Assembly (NCBI GenBank): GCA_002943765.1
Contig: PQWQ01000006.1
Span: 2,108,001 to 2,172,000, forward strand
Reading direction: 5' to 3'
Length of the DNA stretch: 64,000 nt
Source of the DNA: Psoroptes ovis
Lineage: Eukaryota > Arthropoda > Arachnida > Sarcoptiformes > Psoroptidae
A program made the translations under genes and the position numbers. This document shows positions 60,899-64,000 of the stretch, piece after piece (position 1 is the stretch's first letter; every line of letters starts with the position of its first letter). The notes below the pieces were generated by a model. That model worked only from the letters and a program-made list of their open reading frames with translations, had not been told where the DNA came from and searched no databases.

Positions 60899-62937
60899 AC
60901 GCAATATCTAATTATCGCTAATCAACGTCAATGTTTAAAATAATCCAAACTACTATCATTATATCATTTGAATTGTATAATTATATTGAATGACGATAAT
61001 TTATCATGCAATTTTTTTATTTCATCGTTTTTAATGATTCCAATTATTTTTTGTGAATTTTTTTTTCATCTCAAGCTTCATCAACGATTCATCTCACATA
61101 TTGGCATTTCATTATTATTGTATTTAAATACGAAATTCATATTCATTTTTTGACAAATATTTTTTTAAATATTATTCTAATCATATACAAAATATTGAAT
61201 AATTCATCTGTGATAATACATAATTTTTTCCAATGAATTGATACATATAAATTGAAACATTTCTCGGCTTTTAAGCACAAATAAACATTTTAACATTTTT
61301 TAAATAAAAAAAATTTCATTTATTCAAATTTTACTTGAAAAATTCAAAAAAAAAATCTAATTCCGCTATTTTTTCCCTAAATATCTCCACAACAACCGCG
61401 AAGACTGCTTGAAAACCGTGCTGCTTTGGACGGATTCAATCAATTCAAATTTCAGTTAAGCAAATGCCACTATGAAAATAAAGCGGCTATTTTAATTTGT
61501 TTTGGTTTTTTGGCGCCGATTTCAACCCAAAGTGTTGCGCTAAAAATTAGTGAAAAAAAAATGAAATGAAAGAGTCGACAAATCGTATAAACACATACAC
61601 ATATATATCATTTATGTATTATTTGCATATGTGTGTTTATGTTTGTCATGAAAATAATAAAAAAAATAAATAAATGAATGAATTAAAAGAAAATATTGGC
61701 AGACATTTGAATAAGCATAAAAAACAAAATAACAAACAAACAAACAAATTATATGTACACACATACGATTTTACATGATTTCAATACCGCCAGGTATTTA
61801 TATATATTCGCTGTATATTTTACGTTGTTTGGCATTAAATTTTAATAATTTTTGATTGAATGAAATGAAAATATATAAAAAAAAATTTCACATTTTTTTC
61901 AGTGTTTCTTTTTATAAATAAATAAAATTGAAAATTATGAAAAAATATATTGAAAATGTTATTATAATGTGTTTGTGTGTTGTTTTGAATGATCATTGTG
62001 GGAAAATGTTTTTTTGATATGAATATATTTTTTGTTTTCACTCAAATTTCATGCATTCACACACATTTGTGTAGTATTTTATTTTATTGTTGCTCCATTT
62101 GAATTTTTTCTTTTGATTTCTTCAGATTTCCTCATTGGATTTAAGAAACAGAGAAAATTTTTTGATTAAGAAATTTCCTTTGTTTTGGTTTTGTTTTTTA
62201 ATGATTGTGATCGATAAGAATTGCTAGTGTATGTTTACAACATCCATTGAATGAAATAGATTTGTGGTCAAATAAATAATAAAAAAAAAATAAATGAAAT
62301 TTTAACAAAACAACTCTATCACCTTATTGAAACATTCATATAAAAATTGAAGGTCGATGATTTTATTTTTTCTTCAATTTCTATAAATGTTAAATGAACG
62401 AAAACGATTCATATTAAATATTTTTTTCAATATCAATAATAATTATGGTCTATCAGCTATGAATTTAATAAATTTTTTTCACTTCATCACATTGCATAGA
62501 CACAGTTTTTCTTTTGAAAATTGATCAAGAAATTTTTTTCCCTCGTTTTTTCTTGTTTTGATGGAGGTTTCCAAGTGAAAACATGGAAATGACATATGAA
62601 AATCATTATTTTAGGAAAAAATGGATTTAAAATAATTCAATGAATGAATCATTATTTTCATTTTCTTCGATAATCATTAAGATCTATGAATTGAATATTT
62701 TCGTCCGCTATTAAATTTCATCAAACTCATGTGACTAATTTTATTCAATTTTTCATCATTGAACACTCAATCTAAATTTCGAAAAAATGCATTTCAATCA
62801 TTTTATTTATAAATTGAGTTTTTGAATCGAATCAATTTGTTTAAATAATCAATTATCTTCTATCCAATGATAAAGGTTAATCAAATTTTTAATTTGACAT
62901 TTAAAACTCATTGATTTTTTGTCTTTATCTCAAATAG
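60899..62937. promoter_or_regulatory. Draper 3' UTR and BICRA promoter/5' UTR region
   Basis: About 2 kb without coding ORFs. At 61385-61545 the DNA is clearly GC-richer than around it, and includes TTTGGCGC (61509-61516), an E2F-type site, within TTTTTGGCGCCG. This is a good candidate for the transcription start region of the downstream gene. An intron would then run to the acceptor CAAATAG at 62937, in front of the coding exon. Confidence 0.5.
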
Positions 62938-62957
62938 ACGTTAAATGCTCTATTGAA

Positions 62958-64000
62958 ATGGATGATGGAGGTCGATGCCTTCTTGATGTCATCAATGATC
63001 CTCAATTATTACAATCATTTTTGGAAACAAGTAATAATAATGGAGCACCGCAAACAAATTCAGATTCATCAACTATCTCTTCTGGTGTTGTTGCTAAACC
63101 AGATGCATCAGCAGCATCTAATTCAGTCAGTCATTCATCAAATTTTCTTATCGAATCATCATCATCAACAACTACGACATTATCATCTAATTCAAATATT
63201 GATTCGCAGCAACTGCCGCCACCAATATCTTCAACATCAAATTCTATACCAAACGTTATAAATGACAATAAACGTGAAAATGATTCTGCATCAACTTCAA
63301 TAAATAGTAATGATAATAATACAGTTTTTGCAGCCAACTCAACAAATTCCACAACAACCTTGTCTTCCCCTGCCATTTCAGCAATCACTTCAACAACAAC
63401 AGCTATGACAATAACGCAGCCTGATTTCAAACAATCTAATAATGCAATCACTAATTTGTCCAATAATCAGATGATAACAATACCTGGTGCTATAGCTTCG
63501 CCTGTAACGATTAAAAACAATAATCCCGCGACTCTATCTGCTGTGACAACAACAAATATTGCTACAACACCTAAACCAGTACGCGCAAAAAAATCTACAA
63601 CAAAATCGATGAAAAATCAAACTGTAAATATGATAACGGCGCCTACTACGATCTCATCATTATCAGGTATTATTGGTTCATCTGTTGCAGCCACCAGTAT
63701 TCCATCTAATACAATTGTTGCAGCGGCATCAACACCATTTTTGAATTCTACCGCTTTGATGCCTTTAACATCTATTGCTAATCCAAACGGTGTGCAGACT
63801 TTAAATTTTGCTGGATCTCAATTGCCTACTAATGTGGTGAATGCAACATCGAATATACAAACCATTCGACATTCTTCTGCGCCAACAACTGCATTCGTAT
63901 CTGCACCGCAGTTTCAACTAGGCCCTCGGCCAATGGCAATGTTACCTCAATCATTTATATTGCCAGGTTCTTTACAGTTGTCTAATGGATCAAACAATTC
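62958..64000 (+). CDS. BICRA: BICRA/GLTSCR1-like ncBAF subunit, N-terminal part
   Basis: The exon begins at 62938 after an AG acceptor. ATG 62958 opens a frame with no stop to the right edge (347 codons), so the gene is truncated by the window. The start MDDGGRCLLDVINDPQLLQS closely resembles the N-terminus of human BICRA (GLTSCR1), which begins MDDEDGRCLLDVICDPQAL. The rest is Ser/Thr/Asn-rich with Ala/Pro, as in this largely disordered protein. A short basic patch 'KPVRAKKSTTKSMKNQ' may be a nuclear signal. BICRA and BICRAL define the non-canonical BAF (GBAF) chromatin remodeller, binding BRD9 and SMARCA subunits through a GLTSCR domain that must lie outside the window. Flies have one homologue. 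Confidence 0.85.
   Translation, partial: MDDGGRCLLDVINDPQLLQSFLETSNNNGAPQTNSDSSTISSGVVAKPDASAASNSVSHSSNFLIESSSSTTTTLSSNSNIDSQQLPPPISSTSNSIPNVINDNKRENDSASTSINSNDNNTVFAANSTNSTTTLSSPAISAITSTTTAMTITQPDFKQSNNAITNLSNNQMITIPGAIASPVTIKNNNPATLSAVTTTNIATTPKPVRAKKSTTKSMKNQTVNMITAPTTISSLSGIIGSSVAATSIPSNTIVAAASTPFLNSTALMPLTSIANPNGVQTLNFAGSQLPTNVVNATSNIQTIRHSSAPTTAFVSAPQFQLGPRPMAMLPQSFILPGSLQLSNGSNN

Overview
The window is nuclear DNA of a small, AT-rich arthropod genome. Genes have short introns (mostly about 50-90 nt) with canonical GT-AG borders, long homopolymer runs, CAA/CAG- and AAT-rich coding stretches, and no bacterial-style operons. The gene set (Draper, Dicer, tout-velu/EXT1, CNOT4, a NRF-6-like acyltransferase, a selenoprotein-P-like protein) and the compact introns fit a chelicerate. 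An acariform mite (Astigmata, such as a dust or itch mite) is my best guess, but this is inference from gene style and not a species call. All multi-exon models were built by hand from splice sites and reading-frame phase.

Layout from left to right. The 3' end of a NRF-6-like membrane acyltransferase (+) is followed by a 415-aa membrane-anchored short-chain dehydrogenase (+). A gene-poor 7.6 kb follows; it holds a 187-bp non-autonomous hAT element with a perfect 8-bp target duplication, and several inverted repeats. CNOT4, the RING/RRM/C3H1 ubiquitin ligase of CCR4-NOT (+), comes next, then a small secreted acidic protein with a clear TATA promoter (+), and an unrecognised helical protein (-) that is divergent from a full Dicer gene (+). 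Dicer is tail-to-tail with cystinosin (-), and their 3' UTRs may overlap.

The middle holds the zinc-knuckle splicing factor partner SREK1IP1 (+), a selenoprotein-P-like secreted protein that lacks the CxxU redox site and carries a new-looking eight-cysteine domain (+), CHMP1 of ESCRT-III (-), and a DM-domain (Dmrt/doublesex-type) transcription factor (-). Upstream of the DM gene lies a 12.8 kb non-coding stretch, the longest in the window. Near its far end sits a 148-bp piggyBac-type MITE flanked by TTAA.

The right part holds EXT1 heparan-sulfate polymerase with a changed DxD motif (+), RNF11 without its PPxY motif (+), the engulfment receptor Draper/MEGF10 with 13 exons (+), and the start of a BICRA/GLTSCR1-like subunit of the ncBAF chromatin remodeller, which runs off the right edge (+).

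The genes do not form one pathway; they are a normal mix of housekeeping, signalling and developmental genes. I found no tRNA, rRNA or CRISPR. Nothing here is clearly a new biological system. The most unusual items are the redox-dead selenoprotein-P-like protein with its extra cysteine domain, the two small DNA transposons, and the Dicer/cystinosin convergent pair.
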